Of a stretch of 64,000 nucleotides of DNA, positions 44,940-54,064 are shown piece by piece (position 1 is the stretch's first letter; each line of letters starts with the position of its first letter). The notes beneath the pieces were generated by a model that made no database searches, had not been told where the DNA came from, and saw only the letters and a program-made list of their open reading frames with translations. Source of the DNA: Wocania ichthyoenteri Th78. Lineage in GTDB: Bacteria > Bacteroidota > Bacteroidia > Flavobacteriales > Flavobacteriaceae. Where the stretch lies: positions 3,578,100 through 3,642,099 of the forward strand of contig NZ_KN525716.1 in the NCBI RefSeq assembly GCF_000789235.1. The letters run 5' to 3'. Both the position numbers and the translations under genes were made by a program.

Positions 44940-46922
44940 TTATTTTAAACTATCTAAACAATTTTGTTTTAAGTCCTCATTAATTTTTACATTTAAAAAA
45001 GGATAAACTATTATGTATAAGGGCATACCAATTATTAAAAACATAATGTTTGGCATCTTTTCTTTTTTATTAATATGGCTGTAAAAATGGTTTAAATTAA
45101 AAAGGGATTTTATATAGTAAATAATGTATAAAAATAAAGCAACGGTACTAAGTTGAATTGATGCTGACTGTAACGAAGGCATCTTATTGTTTTTAAATAC
45201 AAAGAATAATACTAGTAAAATAACGCCTATACTATACAACACAATAGCGAATTTTGAATGTATTTTGTAGTTAGCTGAAATGGTTTTAGAGTCATCAAAT
45301 GTTTTACTAATTGATACATTATTGCTTCTTAATTCATCTATTTTAGTACCTCTTGAATTTAGAATTTTTATAGCTTCATATCTTACGTTTTCATGATGCC
45401 CAAGCGTTTCATAATTATTAATTGCATCAATAAGTTTCTCATCTGTATATGTTGAAAGAAATTTATAATTAACACTGTTTTTAGCTTTAATATTGAATAT
45501 TTTTTTCAGTGGTTCTATAATATTCCCAACTTCAAATAAGCCTTTATCTTCTGTAGCTCTTTTAGTTAAAAATACACCCAATGGAAACATAACAAGTGTA
45601 GAAAACCAACTGGCAAGTATAGGGTTAAAATCACCACTTTTTGCACTATTTATGGCAAAAATACCAATAAAATGATAGGCTAAAAATAGCACGATGGCTA
45701 TTACCATTGGCAAACCAATACCACCTTTACGTATTAAAGCACCAAGTGGTGCACCAACGAAAAATAGAATAACACATGCAAAACCAAGGGCTAGTTTTTC
45801 GTGAAAAGAAACAATGTGTTTATTATAATTACTTTTAGCTAATTTTTGTTCAACTTCTTTAGATTCAATAATTTGTTTCGTGCTTTTAATGTTCCTTAAC
45901 GCTAAATCGAGAAGTTGTGATTTGTTTTTAGTTTCAAATAAATCTAATATTTCTCCACTATAAATAGAACTACTTGTAGGTTTTGACTTAGATTTTGGTA
46001 TATCTACATTTTTTAATCTAGTAATATTGGTGCGTTGATATAAATTTTTAGAAAGTGTCTTGTGTGCTGCATTTCGTTTTTGAGTAAGCGAATCAATAGT
46101 GTAGTTTAACTCGCTTAAATTAAGCATGTTGTATTTATCTGAATACGATTTATCATCAATATCAACATTGTCATTTATTTGCGATAAGTCAATATTAATG
46201 GTATATTTTTCAAATGTACTTTTGGCAAAAGGGCTCTTATTTCTTTCTTTTAAATTTTTACGATAAATGTCATTGTAATAATTTCCATCAGATAAAATAA
46301 GTTTTAAAACATTTGATGTTTCTTTACCAACAAGCTCTCCAGAAACAGATTTTATAGTGGTTGCGTTTGATCTTTTATCAGTACCCTTAATATGAATAAC
46401 AACATCATTAAGAAATTGCCCTTTATCTCCACTTTTACTTGCAAATTTTATGTTGTAATCTCCAACATCGTTAAACTGTCCTTCGGCTAAAAGCATCGCA
46501 GGCTTAAGTTTCGCAATGTTTTTTCGTAAGTTAAGCGAGTTGTATTCTGCCCACGGAATTACGTTATTAGAAAACATAAATGTAGTAAAGCCTAAAAGAA
46601 CTATGAATACGCTAAGTCCAGACATGGCACGTTGCAGAGAAATTCCTGTTGATTTCATAGCTGCAAACTCATAATTCTCAGCAAAACTACCAAACACCAT
46701 AATAGAGGATAATAATATGGTGAGTGGTATAACTAATGGAATTAGCTTTGGCATAAAATACGCCAGAAACTTAAAAACCACAACCATATCTAAATCTTTG
46801 CCAGCAAGCTCTTTTATATAAAGCCAAATGGTTTGCAAAACAAAAATCAGCAAAAGAATTACAAATACGCTGAGAAAAGTTTTAAGATATGTAGTTAGTA
46901 TGTAACGGTCAAGAATTTTCAC
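44940..46922 (-). CDS. LptF/LptG-family lipopolysaccharide export permease with C-terminal membrane extension
   Basis: A 660-residue inner-membrane protein. The N-terminus MKILDRYILTTYLKTFLSVF and SIMVFGSFAENYEFAAMKST are YjgP/YjgQ signatures, followed by a periplasmic beta-jellyroll region (about 110-260) and the second helix pair (LALGFACVILFFVGAPLGAL, IRKGGIGLPMVIA). LptF/G move LPS from the inner membrane into the Lpt bridge. At 660 residues it is far longer than the ~360 of proteobacterial LptF/G. The extra 160-190 residues include a soluble linker (TDEKLIDAINNYETLGHHEN) and about three more membrane helices. It follows lolA by 9 bp, grouping two envelope-assembly functions. Confidence 0.9.
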   Translation of the reverse strand: MKILDRYILTTYLKTFLSVFVILLLIFVLQTIWLYIKELAGKDLDMVVVFKFLAYFMPKLIPLVIPLTILLSSIMVFGSFAENYEFAAMKSTGISLQRAMSGLSVFIVLLGFTTFMFSNNVIPWAEYNSLNLRKNIAKLKPAMLLAEGQFNDVGDYNIKFASKSGDKGQFLNDVVIHIKGTDKRSNATTIKSVSGELVGKETSNVLKLILSDGNYYNDIYRKNLKERNKSPFAKSTFEKYTINIDLSQINDNVDIDDKSYSDKYNMLNLSELNYTIDSLTQKRNAAHKTLSKNLYQRTNITRLKNVDIPKSKSKPTSSSIYSGEILDLFETKNKSQLLDLALRNIKSTKQIIESKEVEQKLAKSNYNKHIVSFHEKLALGFACVILFFVGAPLGALIRKGGIGLPMVIAIVLFLAYHFIGIFAINSAKSGDFNPILASWFSTLVMFPLGVFLTKRATEDKGLFEVGNIIEPLKKIFNIKAKNSVNYKFLSTYTDEKLIDAINNYETLGHHENVRYEAIKILNSRGTKIDELRSNNVSISKTFDDSKTISANYKIHSKFAIVLYSIGVILLVLFFVFKNNKMPSLQSASIQLSTVALFLYIIYYIKSLFNLNHFYSHINKKEKMPNIMFLIIGMPLYIIVYPFLNVKINEDLKQNCLDSLK

Positions 46923-46931
46923 AAAAGTTAC

Positions 46932-47567
46932 CTAATCTAGTTTATTGATGTAATAATCTTTGTATTTATTAGCATCAAAGGTAAATAAGGTTTTTGATAA
47001 AGGTTCGTTTGTTTTAAAAGAATTAACAGTAAGCGTTGTTTTTGTTCCGTTTTTACCAATTTGAATTAGGTTGTAAATGTGTTTTGTTTGTTTATCAATG
47101 CCTAAAAGAATGTGCTTAATTTCAGAGTTTGAATCAATTGGTGTTAATTTAACGTATTGTACTTTTCTGCCTTTTATATTTTGTTCTATATCCATGGAGT
47201 ATGTATAACCATCTTCATAAAACGATAGCATTTTACTTGGAGTTATATTATCTTCTTCACCAGTATTATCAGATGAAATGGTAACTTCTTCATCTCCTGG
47301 ACTAATACTATACATGGTTTTGCCATCAAAAAGACGCGTAATTCCAAGAATGTTTAATCTGTATTTCTCACCTTGCATTACCACATCGCCACGGGTTTCT
47401 TGTTTTATGTTTTCAGAAGTATTTTCAAGCACATATTTAAAGTCTAGTGAAATATTCTCATAGCTTTTTACTTTTGCAGAAACGTCTTGTAATAATGATT
47501 TTCCTTTGTTTTGAGAAAAGGCGCTAACTGAAAGTGTAATTAATAATATGCTAATAATTTTTTTCAT
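46932..47567 (-). CDS. LolA-like outer-membrane lipoprotein carrier
   Basis: A 211-residue periplasmic protein with a signal peptide ending near residue 18 (LSVSAFSQ). The pattern LLQDVSAKVKSYENISLDFK, GDVVMQGEKYRLNILGITRL, FDGKTMYSISP and a beta-rich remainder with KTTLTVNSFKTNEPL fits the LolA/LolB half-barrel that shields lipoprotein acyl chains between membranes. LolA-like proteins are the carrier for the many lipoproteins that Bacteroidota display. It sits between ftsK and lptF/G in an apparent operon. The symbol is left blank because the fold is shared by several lipid carriers. Confidence 0.85.
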   Translation of the reverse strand: MKKIISILLITLSVSAFSQNKGKSLLQDVSAKVKSYENISLDFKYVLENTSENIKQETRGDVVMQGEKYRLNILGITRLFDGKTMYSISPGDEEVTISSDNTGEEDNITPSKMLSFYEDGYTYSMDIEQNIKGRKVQYVKLTPIDSNSEIKHILLGIDKQTKHIYNLIQIGKNGTKTTLTVNSFKTNEPLSKTLFTFDANKYKDYYINKLD

Positions 47568-47604
47568 CTTTTTAACTTTGCCAATTGCCCATTATGGGCT
47601 TTAA

Positions 47605-49983
47605 TTATAATTCATTTTCTAAATGCTGATCAAGAGCAATTAAATCTGTCACCAAAACCTGTCTGGCTTTGCTGCCTTCAAAAGGACCAACAATACCTGC
47701 AGCTTCTAATTGATCAATTATTCTGCCCGCTCTATTGTATCCCAATTTTAATTTTCGTTGTAGTAAAGATGCAGAACCTTGTTGCGCTGTAACAATAACA
47801 ATAGCAGCATCTTTAAACAGTTTATCTCGGTCAGATATATCTATATCAAGACTTGTGCCACTTTCCTCACCAATATATTCTGGTAATTGGTAGGCTTCTG
47901 GATATGCTTTTTGTGAACCAATATATTCGGTTATTTTTTCTACTTCTGGCGTATCAACAAAAGCACATTGTACACGAATTACATCGTTACCTTGTGTAAA
48001 TAACATATCGCCACGACCAATAAGTTGGTCTGCTCCAGAGCCATCTAAAATGGTTCGCGAATCTATTTTACTGGTTACTCTAAAAGCAATACGAGCTGGG
48101 AAATTGGCTTTAATAATACCCGTAATCACATTAACTGACGGACGCTGCGTTGCAATAATTAAGTGTATGCCAATGGCACGCGCTAATTGTGCTAAACGTG
48201 CAATAGGTGTCTCCACCTCTTTACCAGCAGTCATTATTAAATCTGCAAACTCATCGACTACTAAAACTATGTATGGTAAAAATTGATGCCCATCATTCGG
48301 GTTTAATTTTCGTGCTTTAAACTTAGCATTGTATTCGGCTATATTTCTACATAATGCATTTTTAAGCAATTCGTAGCGATTATCCATTTCAATACATAAT
48401 GAGTTCAATGTATTGATTACCTTAGTGTTATCTGTGATAATCGCGTCTTCACTATCTGGTAATTTTGCTAAATAATGACGTTCAATTTTATTAAAAAGTG
48501 TAAGCTCTACTTTTTTAGGATCGACTAAAATAAACTTAACTTCAGCAGGATGTTTCTTATATAAAAGTGATGTTAAAACCGCATTTAAACCAACCGATTT
48601 TCCTTGTCCAGTGGCACCAGCCATAAGTAAGTGCGGCATTTTTGCAAGATCGACAACAAAGGTTTCGTTGCTAATGGTTTTACCCAAAGCAATTGGTAAT
48701 TGCATTTCGGAGGTTTGAAACTTTTTTGAAGCAATTACCGAACGCATAGAAACTATGGTTGAATTCTTATTGGGTACTTCAATACCAATAGTTCCTTTTC
48801 CTGGAATGGGCGCAATAATACGAATACCAAGTGCGGAAAGCGATAAAGCAATATCGTCTTCTAAATTCTTGATTTTTGAAATACGCACTCCAGCTTCTGG
48901 TACAATTTCGTAAAGTGTTACTGTTGGTCCTATAGTCGCTTTTATACTGGCAATGCCAATTTTGTAATTGCTTAAAGTTTCAACAATTTTATTTTTGTTT
49001 TCCTCAAGTTCTTCTTGATTGATAGTAATGCCTTCGGTACCGTATTTTTTTAGAAGATCGAGTGGCGGAAATTGATAGTTACTTAACTCTAAAGTAGGGT
49101 CGAATTGTCCAAAATCTTCAACTAGTTTATTGGCTAAATTATCGGTTTCGGATTGTTCTTCGGCTACAGTTTCAACCTTCATTTCTAAATCTGATTCTTC
49201 TTCTTCCTCGGTTACTTTTACTTCCAAAGGTGTTGCGGTTTCAGGTTTAGTTTCTTTTTTTACAGTAGGGTTTTTGTTTTCTAAAGGAATATCAAAAGCC
49301 GTTTTAATAGCTTTAGCTTCTTCAGATAAATTATTATCTAAAGGAATAGAAAACTCCTCATTCGCTTGAGAAAATTCATCTTTTATGTCTTTTTTAGCAG
49401 ATGTGAAAAGTTTTGCAATACTTTGAAATGTGACTTTGAAACGAATGGCTAAATAGGAGATTAAACCAAATAAAAGTAGGAGTGAAGTCCCGATTTTCCC
49501 AATGTAATCTTGCAGAAACGTATTTATCTCAAAACCTATAGTTCCTCCGAGAATGTCATTTTTATCGCCAAAAAATCCAAAAAGAACAGACAGCCAAATA
49601 ATAATTAAAATACCCCAAAACCAATGTTGGCGTAATTTTGCTTTGGCAATATCCATTAAAACATATACACCTGAAAGAAATACTAATCCAGAAAATATAA
49701 AAGATGCTACACCAAAGCCACGTTGGATAAATAAGTCGCTTAACCAAGCACCACTTTTGCTTAACCAATTTTGAGTTTCAGCTTCGCGCGATGTGAAATT
49801 TGATAAACTACTTTGGTCTGCTTCTCCAGTAAAGAAAAACGAAATAAAAGCAATGCATAACAATAAACCCAAAATAACTAAGAAACTACCTAATACCAGT
49901 TTTTGCTGACTAGATAGCTTTAAATTAGGCTTTTTAATTTTTCGTTTTGGTGCTTTGTTAGTCTTTGTTTTTTTCTTCGCCAT
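47605..49983 (-). CDS. ftsK: FtsK/SpoIIIE-family DNA translocase
   Basis: A 792-residue septal DNA pump. Four N-terminal membrane helices (about 25-175), a charged linker rich in Glu and Thr (about 195-300), and the motor follow. The motor contains the alpha/beta subdomains with Walker A GATGQGKSVGLNA, LVDPKKVELTLF, Walker B IVLVVDEFADLI and ATQRPSVNVITG. The C-terminal gamma winged-helix domain ends it (LQRKLKLGYNRAGRIIDQLE), which reads KOPS sites in the family. It coordinates chromosome dimer resolution with division. The ATG at 49983 (MAKKKTKTNK) is preferred; an in-frame ATG at 50040 would add 19 basic residues not seen in the family. Confidence 0.95.
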   Translation of the reverse strand: MAKKKTKTNKAPKRKIKKPNLKLSSQQKLVLGSFLVILGLLLCIAFISFFFTGEADQSSLSNFTSREAETQNWLSKSGAWLSDLFIQRGFGVASFIFSGLVFLSGVYVLMDIAKAKLRQHWFWGILIIIWLSVLFGFFGDKNDILGGTIGFEINTFLQDYIGKIGTSLLLLFGLISYLAIRFKVTFQSIAKLFTSAKKDIKDEFSQANEEFSIPLDNNLSEEAKAIKTAFDIPLENKNPTVKKETKPETATPLEVKVTEEEEESDLEMKVETVAEEQSETDNLANKLVEDFGQFDPTLELSNYQFPPLDLLKKYGTEGITINQEELEENKNKIVETLSNYKIGIASIKATIGPTVTLYEIVPEAGVRISKIKNLEDDIALSLSALGIRIIAPIPGKGTIGIEVPNKNSTIVSMRSVIASKKFQTSEMQLPIALGKTISNETFVVDLAKMPHLLMAGATGQGKSVGLNAVLTSLLYKKHPAEVKFILVDPKKVELTLFNKIERHYLAKLPDSEDAIITDNTKVINTLNSLCIEMDNRYELLKNALCRNIAEYNAKFKARKLNPNDGHQFLPYIVLVVDEFADLIMTAGKEVETPIARLAQLARAIGIHLIIATQRPSVNVITGIIKANFPARIAFRVTSKIDSRTILDGSGADQLIGRGDMLFTQGNDVIRVQCAFVDTPEVEKITEYIGSQKAYPEAYQLPEYIGEESGTSLDIDISDRDKLFKDAAIVIVTAQQGSASLLQRKLKLGYNRAGRIIDQLEAAGIVGPFEGSKARQVLVTDLIALDQHLENEL

Positions 49984-50067
49984 ATTTACTTTCCGCGAAA
50001 GCGTAAATCTTTTAATTTTAAAATTGAGTTGTAAAAACAACTCGACAAAAATACAAATTACTAACGT

Positions 50068-50457
50068 TTATCCTAAGGGTAATCGTATATTAAAAATCTT
50101 AGGAAGGTAAATTATAAAGCCAATTATAATAGCAAAAATACTAGCAATAAAAACTGCACCAGCAGCAATATCTTTTATTAACCCTATTTTTTTATGATAT
50201 TCTGGATGCATAAAATCTGCTATTGCTTCAATAGCTGTATTAATGCCTTCTATACTCATAACCATACCAATGGCTAAACATTGCACAATCCATTCGCTAG
50301 TTGAAATATTTAATATGAATCCTAAAATAGTTACAATAATGGCTATAAAAAACTGTATTTTTATACTAGCCTCTGTTTTTAAAAGTAATATTGCACCTTT
50401 AAAAGCATAACCCACACTTTTTAAGCGATTAACTAAAAAAGAGTCTTTTTTACTCAT
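50068..50457 (-). CDS. dgkA: Diacylglycerol kinase-family membrane protein (DgkA/UdpK)
   Basis: A 129-residue integral membrane kinase with three helices (about 30-50, 55-75, 95-120). The catalytic signature MSIEGINTAIEAIADFMHPE carries the Glu and Asn residues of the family, and HKKIGLIKDIAAGAVFIASI the conserved Lys-Asp-x-x-A-G-A-V. It phosphorylates diacylglycerol or, in many Gram-positives, undecaprenol; which one applies here is not visible. The gene overlaps the end of tpx by 8 bp, so translation is probably coupled. Confidence 0.92.
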   Translation of the reverse strand: MSKKDSFLVNRLKSVGYAFKGAILLLKTEASIKIQFFIAIIVTILGFILNISTSEWIVQCLAIGMVMSIEGINTAIEAIADFMHPEYHKKIGLIKDIAAGAVFIASIFAIIIGFIIYLPKIFNIRLPLG

Positions 50458-50956
50458 CCAATAACGCCTCTAATGCCGCTTTATAGTTTGGTTCGTCAAC
50501 TGTTTCACTTACTTGTTCGGTGTACTTAACGTTATGATTTTCATCTAATACCACAACGCAACGCGAATGTAAAGCTTCTAAGGGTCCATCAATAAAGTTC
50601 AAACCATATGCCTTTCCAAAACTTCCATCTTTGTAATCCGATAAACTAATCACATTCTCTAAACCTTCTGCACCACAAAAGCGTGCATGGGCAAATGGTA
50701 AATCGTGTGATATGCAAAGTACTTTTGTGTTTTCTAATTCGCTTGCTTCTCTATTAAATTCTCTAACAGATTGTGCGCAGGTTCCAGTATCCACACTCGG
50801 AAAAATGTTTAATACTAATTTATGACCTGTATAATTGCTTAAGCTTTTTGTAGATAAATCTGCAGCTGTTAGTAAAAAATCTGGAGCTTTTGTTCCTGAT
50901 TTTGGTAAATTTCCAGATGTATTTATTGCGTTTCCTTTTAACGTAACTGTTGCCAT
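50450..50956 (-). CDS. tpx: Thiol peroxidase (atypical 2-Cys peroxiredoxin)
   Basis: A 168-residue peroxiredoxin. The peroxidatic cysteine is C60 in FPSVDTGTCAQSVREFN and the resolving cysteine C94 in ARFCGAEG, the spacing expected of Tpx. Other family features are LSNYTGHKLVLNIFP and CISHDLPFAHARF. It reduces peroxides in the cytoplasm or periplasm using thioredoxin; there is no signal peptide, so cytoplasm here. The thioredoxin-like protein at 51333 could be its electron donor. A bidirectional terminator separates it from that cluster. Confidence 0.95.
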   Translation of the reverse strand: MATVTLKGNAINTSGNLPKSGTKAPDFLLTAADLSTKSLSNYTGHKLVLNIFPSVDTGTCAQSVREFNREASELENTKVLCISHDLPFAHARFCGAEGLENVISLSDYKDGSFGKAYGLNFIDGPLEALHSRCVVVLDENHNVKYTEQVSETVDEPNYKAALEALLDE

Positions 50957-51037
50957 TTTGTTTATTTATTAAATTAGAATTTAAAAATATGAATATTTAA
51001 TCTTTTAACACTTATCATTATTAAAATTATTTCAACA

Positions 51038-51074
51038 AAAAACGCTTTATCTTTTTAATAGACAAAGCGTTTTT
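51038..51074 (-). terminator. Terminator after the ahpC-thioredoxin unit
   Basis: An 11-bp stem, AAAAACGCTTT and AAAGCGTTTTT, with a 15-nt loop lies between tpx and the 85-residue protein gene. Read on the minus strand it ends in a T-run 21 bp after the stop at 51095, so it closes the three-gene peroxide-defence unit. Confidence 0.8.
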
Positions 51075-51094
51075 AATGTATTATTAATCTATGA

Positions 51095-51352
51095 TTAAGT
51101 ATCAATAGAACCTAAAACACGTTTCATAAAACTATTTAAAGCTTCCTTTTTAGGTGTGCCATCTTTTATCATTTTATTGACTTCAATAGCGCCATACATA
51201 TTTGATATTAGCTCGCCAATAACATCTAATTCTTCATCTTTTATAGAAGGAACTTCTGTTAGAGCCTCTAAGGTTTCAATAGTTTCTATTACAAAATCTT
51301 CATCGTTGTCTTCAATGAATTGTATAAGGTGTTTAATTACTGGTAACTTCAT
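51095..51352 (-). CDS. Small conserved protein (DUF6952-like)
   Basis: An 85-residue acidic, helical cytoplasmic protein (MKLPVIKHLIQFIEDNDEDF; ALTEVPSIKDEELDVIGELI; SNMYGAIEVNKMIKDGTPKK). I recall this text, almost unchanged, beside thioredoxin and AhpC genes in many Flavobacteriaceae, under the name DUF6952, though I am not certain of the number. Its start overlaps the thioredoxin gene by 20 bp, so the two are translationally coupled. A role in the peroxiredoxin/thioredoxin system is inferred from position only. Confidence 0.8.
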   Translation of the reverse strand: MKLPVIKHLIQFIEDNDEDFVIETIETLEALTEVPSIKDEELDVIGELISNMYGAIEVNKMIKDGTPKKEALNSFMKRVLGSIDT

Positions 51353-51647
51353 TTACTAATTCTTTTAAAATTTCAAATTTGTTAGTTTGAACTTGATTTA
51401 CGAAAGTTCCATTTTTAAATGTAGCAAATGTTGGTAAATTATCGACTGTTGCTAATTTTCTAGATTCTGGAAATTTTTCAGCATCTGCAATAACAAATAA
51501 AATAGATTCATTTTCTGAAGCTAGCTTTTTAAATTTGGGTTTCATTATTCGACAGTTACCACACCAAGTTGCAGAGTATTGCACAACTACAGTATTGTTA
51601 CTAGAAATGATGTCGCCTAAATTATCTTGTTCTAATTCTTGAATCAT
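51333..51647 (-). CDS. Thioredoxin-family protein
   Basis: A 104-residue thioredoxin fold with the redox pair C29/C32 in ATWCGNCRIMKPKF and the cis-Pro site in DNLPTFATFKNG. The motif CGNC differs from the usual CGPC of thioredoxin 1, which alters redox potential. There is no signal peptide. It sits 15 bp downstream of ahpC and upstream of the small helical protein, so it is the natural reductant for the AhpC-type peroxiredoxin, in place of AhpF, which is absent from the window. Confidence 0.93.
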   Translation of the reverse strand: MIQELEQDNLGDIISSNNTVVVQYSATWCGNCRIMKPKFKKLASENESILFVIADAEKFPESRKLATVDNLPTFATFKNGTFVNQVQTNKFEILKELVNEVTSN

Positions 51648-51662
51648 AACTTTACTTTATCA

Positions 51663-52301
51663 TTAATGAGAAGCTAAATATTTAGCAGTTCCTTTAGCAT
51701 TTGGTGCCATAGCATCCTTACCTTCTTCCCAGTTAGCTGGACAAACTTCGCCTTTTTCTTGAACGTGTGTTAACGCATCAATTAAACGAATGTATTCACC
51801 AACATTTCTTCCTAATGGCATATTGTTAATACTTTCGTGTTGTACAACGCCATCTTCGTCAATTACATAAGTTGCACGATAGGTTACATTGTCGCCTTCA
51901 ACTTGTACCGTTCCTGATTCTTCGTCGTAAGTTTCATTTGTTATATCTAAAATACCTAAAATACTTGAAAGATTTCTATTGCTATCAGCTAAAATAGGAT
52001 AAGTAACACCTTCAATTCCACCATTATCTTTTGCTGTACTTAACCAAGCAAAATGAACTTCTGGCGTATCACAAGATGCTCCAATAACAATGGTGTTACG
52101 CTTTTTAAATTCTGGTAATGCCGCTTGAAAGGCATGTAATTCGGTTGGACATACAAATGTAAAATCTTTTGGATACCAAAATAATACTACTTTTTTCTTG
52201 TTGTTAATGGCTTCTTCAAGAACATTTACTTTAAATGTGTCGCCCATTTCGTTCATGGCGTCTACGTTTAAATCTGGAAATTTTTTACCTACAAATGACA
52301 T
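51663..52301 (-). CDS. AhpC/Prx1-type 2-Cys peroxiredoxin
   Basis: A 212-residue typical 2-Cys peroxiredoxin. The peroxidatic C51 lies in FWYPKDFTFVCPTELHAF and the resolving C187 in GEVCPANWEEG, followed by a C-terminal tail (DAMAPNAKGTAKYLASH). The motif VIGASCDTPEVHFAW is also typical. It detoxifies hydrogen peroxide and alkyl peroxides. First gene of a three-gene unit with thioredoxin and the DUF6952-like protein. A TATCTTTG box lies about 40 bp upstream of the start. Confidence 0.95.
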   Translation of the reverse strand: MSFVGKKFPDLNVDAMNEMGDTFKVNVLEEAINNKKKVVLFWYPKDFTFVCPTELHAFQAALPEFKKRNTIVIGASCDTPEVHFAWLSTAKDNGGIEGVTYPILADSNRNLSSILGILDITNETYDEESGTVQVEGDNVTYRATYVIDEDGVVQHESINNMPLGRNVGEYIRLIDALTHVQEKGEVCPANWEEGKDAMAPNAKGTAKYLASH

Positions 52302-52340
52302 GTGAATTTTATATTTTAATTGTTAATAATTTCTTTAATA

Positions 52341-52348
52341 CAAAGATA
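52341..52348 (-). promoter_or_regulatory. -7 promoter box before the AhpC-type gene
   Basis: The minus strand reads TATCTTTG, matching TAnnTTTG, 39 bp before the start codon. No clear TTTG -33 box was found at the usual distance, so the call rests on the -7 match and its position. Confidence 0.4.
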
Positions 52349-52437
52349 ACACACCACTTAAATTTTTCGATAGAAATAAAATTTTAATTTTTTATCCACT
52401 AATAGATTTAAACTATCATTAATAATAAAACCAATAA

Positions 52438-53913
52438 TTATTTGCTATTTAAATATAGCTGCCTAATTTTAATATTTAAAGCTGCAAAAAGAAGTGTTGT
52501 AAAAGGACTTAGCCAATTGAAAATGGCATAAACAAAATACTCAGCAACACCAACACCTAATACACCAGATTGGTACGCACCACAGGTGTTCCAAGGAATA
52601 AGAACCGAAGTTACAGTTCCAGAATCTTCAAGAGTTCTGCTTAAATTTTCTGGAGCTAAGCCTTTGTCTTCATAAGCTTTTTTAAACATTTTTCCAGGAA
52701 TCACAATGGCTAAATATTGATCAGAAGCAATAGCATTTAATCCTAAGCAGCTAATCACAGTAGTAGCAAATAACCCAAAAACAGTATTGGCTACCGATAA
52801 TAATGCTTTAGTAATTCGAGCTAATGCGCCAATAGCATCCATAATGCCACCAAATACCATAGCACAGGCTATTAAAAATATGGTCCAAAGCATACCATTC
52901 ATTCCGCCAGAAGAGAATAGTTCATTCAGCTTTTCATTTTCAGTTGTTATTTGTGTATCAGTTAAAATTGATATGATAATCGCATTTAACTTAGAATCAT
53001 TTAGGCTGCTTAGTATTTCTGATTGAAATATAAATGCAAATATTCCTGCTAATATTACACCGGTTGTAAGTGCAATTAATGGTTTCGTTTTTAAAAGAAT
53101 TAATACGATTACAGCCGCAGGAACTAAAAATAACCACGGAGAAATATTGAAAGTTGTATCTATTGTGTCTAATAAATTACTAATATCTGCACTTCCAGAT
53201 GTTTCAATATTCATACTTATAATACTAAAAGCAACAAGTGTGATTATAATTGTGGGTACTGTTGTAATTGTCATATACTTTATATGAGTAAATAAATCTG
53301 TTCCAGCCATCGCAGGAGCAAGGTTTGTAGTATCACTTAAAGGCGACATTTTATCACCAAAATAGGCGCCAGAAATTACAGCACCAGCAATCATGCCTGG
53401 GTTTATACCTAATGCAGTTCCAATGCCAACTAATGCAATGCCAACAGTTGCAGATGTTGTCCACGAACTACCAGTTGCAATAGATATTATTGCTGCAATA
53501 ATAACCGATGCAGGTAAAAATATGTCAGGACTTAACACTTGTAATCCATAATATACCATAGCTGGAATTACACCACTAACTAACCATGTTCCTGCTAATG
53601 CACCCACTAAAAAAAGTATCATTATTGGTACAAAAACACTTTTTAAGTTTTCCCAGATTTCGATTTGCATTCTGCTAAAAGATACTTTGTTAAAGGCTCC
53701 AACAATGGCGGAAACAAAACCACCAATTAGTAAAATAATTTGATTAGTATAAGCTCCAAACCATTCTTGGTCTTCAACAAAAAAAATGTTATAGGCTAGC
53801 ATGCCCATTAATACTATAACTGGAATTAAAGCTTCTTTGAAGTTTAATTCTTTGTTTTCAATAATATTTTGCTTGTCTGCCTTAAACTCAGAAATATTGT
53901 CGCCGTCTTGCAT
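52438..53913 (-). CDS. NhaC-type Na+/H+ antiporter
   Basis: A 491-residue inner-membrane transporter with about eleven hydrophobic helices. The family motif around GSSWTTSATVGIALVGIGTA, AGAVISGAYFGDKMSPLSDT and TNLAPAMAGTDLFTHIKYM is the NhaC signature, and the second half has DSGTVTSVLIPWNTCGAYQS. NhaC exports sodium in exchange for protons; related proteins exchange malate/lactate or arginine/ornithine, so substrate is not fixed. The ATG at 53913 is preferred; one at 53964 adds 17 residues unlike the usual N-terminus. Confidence 0.88.
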   Translation of the reverse strand: MQDGDNISEFKADKQNIIENKELNFKEALIPVIVLMGMLAYNIFFVEDQEWFGAYTNQIILLIGGFVSAIVGAFNKVSFSRMQIEIWENLKSVFVPIMILFLVGALAGTWLVSGVIPAMVYYGLQVLSPDIFLPASVIIAAIISIATGSSWTTSATVGIALVGIGTALGINPGMIAGAVISGAYFGDKMSPLSDTTNLAPAMAGTDLFTHIKYMTITTVPTIIITLVAFSIISMNIETSGSADISNLLDTIDTTFNISPWLFLVPAAVIVLILLKTKPLIALTTGVILAGIFAFIFQSEILSSLNDSKLNAIIISILTDTQITTENEKLNELFSSGGMNGMLWTIFLIACAMVFGGIMDAIGALARITKALLSVANTVFGLFATTVISCLGLNAIASDQYLAIVIPGKMFKKAYEDKGLAPENLSRTLEDSGTVTSVLIPWNTCGAYQSGVLGVGVAEYFVYAIFNWLSPFTTLLFAALNIKIRQLYLNSK

Positions 53914-54064
53914 ATAATTATTTTTTAGTCTCGTAATGTTACGATTTTCAAAGGATGTATGCAAATAGAAATAGTTCTGTACTTTTGCACTTGATTATTT
54001 AAAACTGAATAGATTCATTAACTCAAATTGTTTTAGGAACTATTGGAGGAACTTTTTAGGTGAA

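Noticed and set aside
44334-44948. A 204-codon plus-strand frame opposite ribBA
   Set aside because: It is the antisense shadow of a conserved enzyme and its translation has no domain-like character.
49984-50040. A longer FtsK start
   Set aside because: The added residues do not fit the family; MAKKKTKTNK is the better N-terminus.
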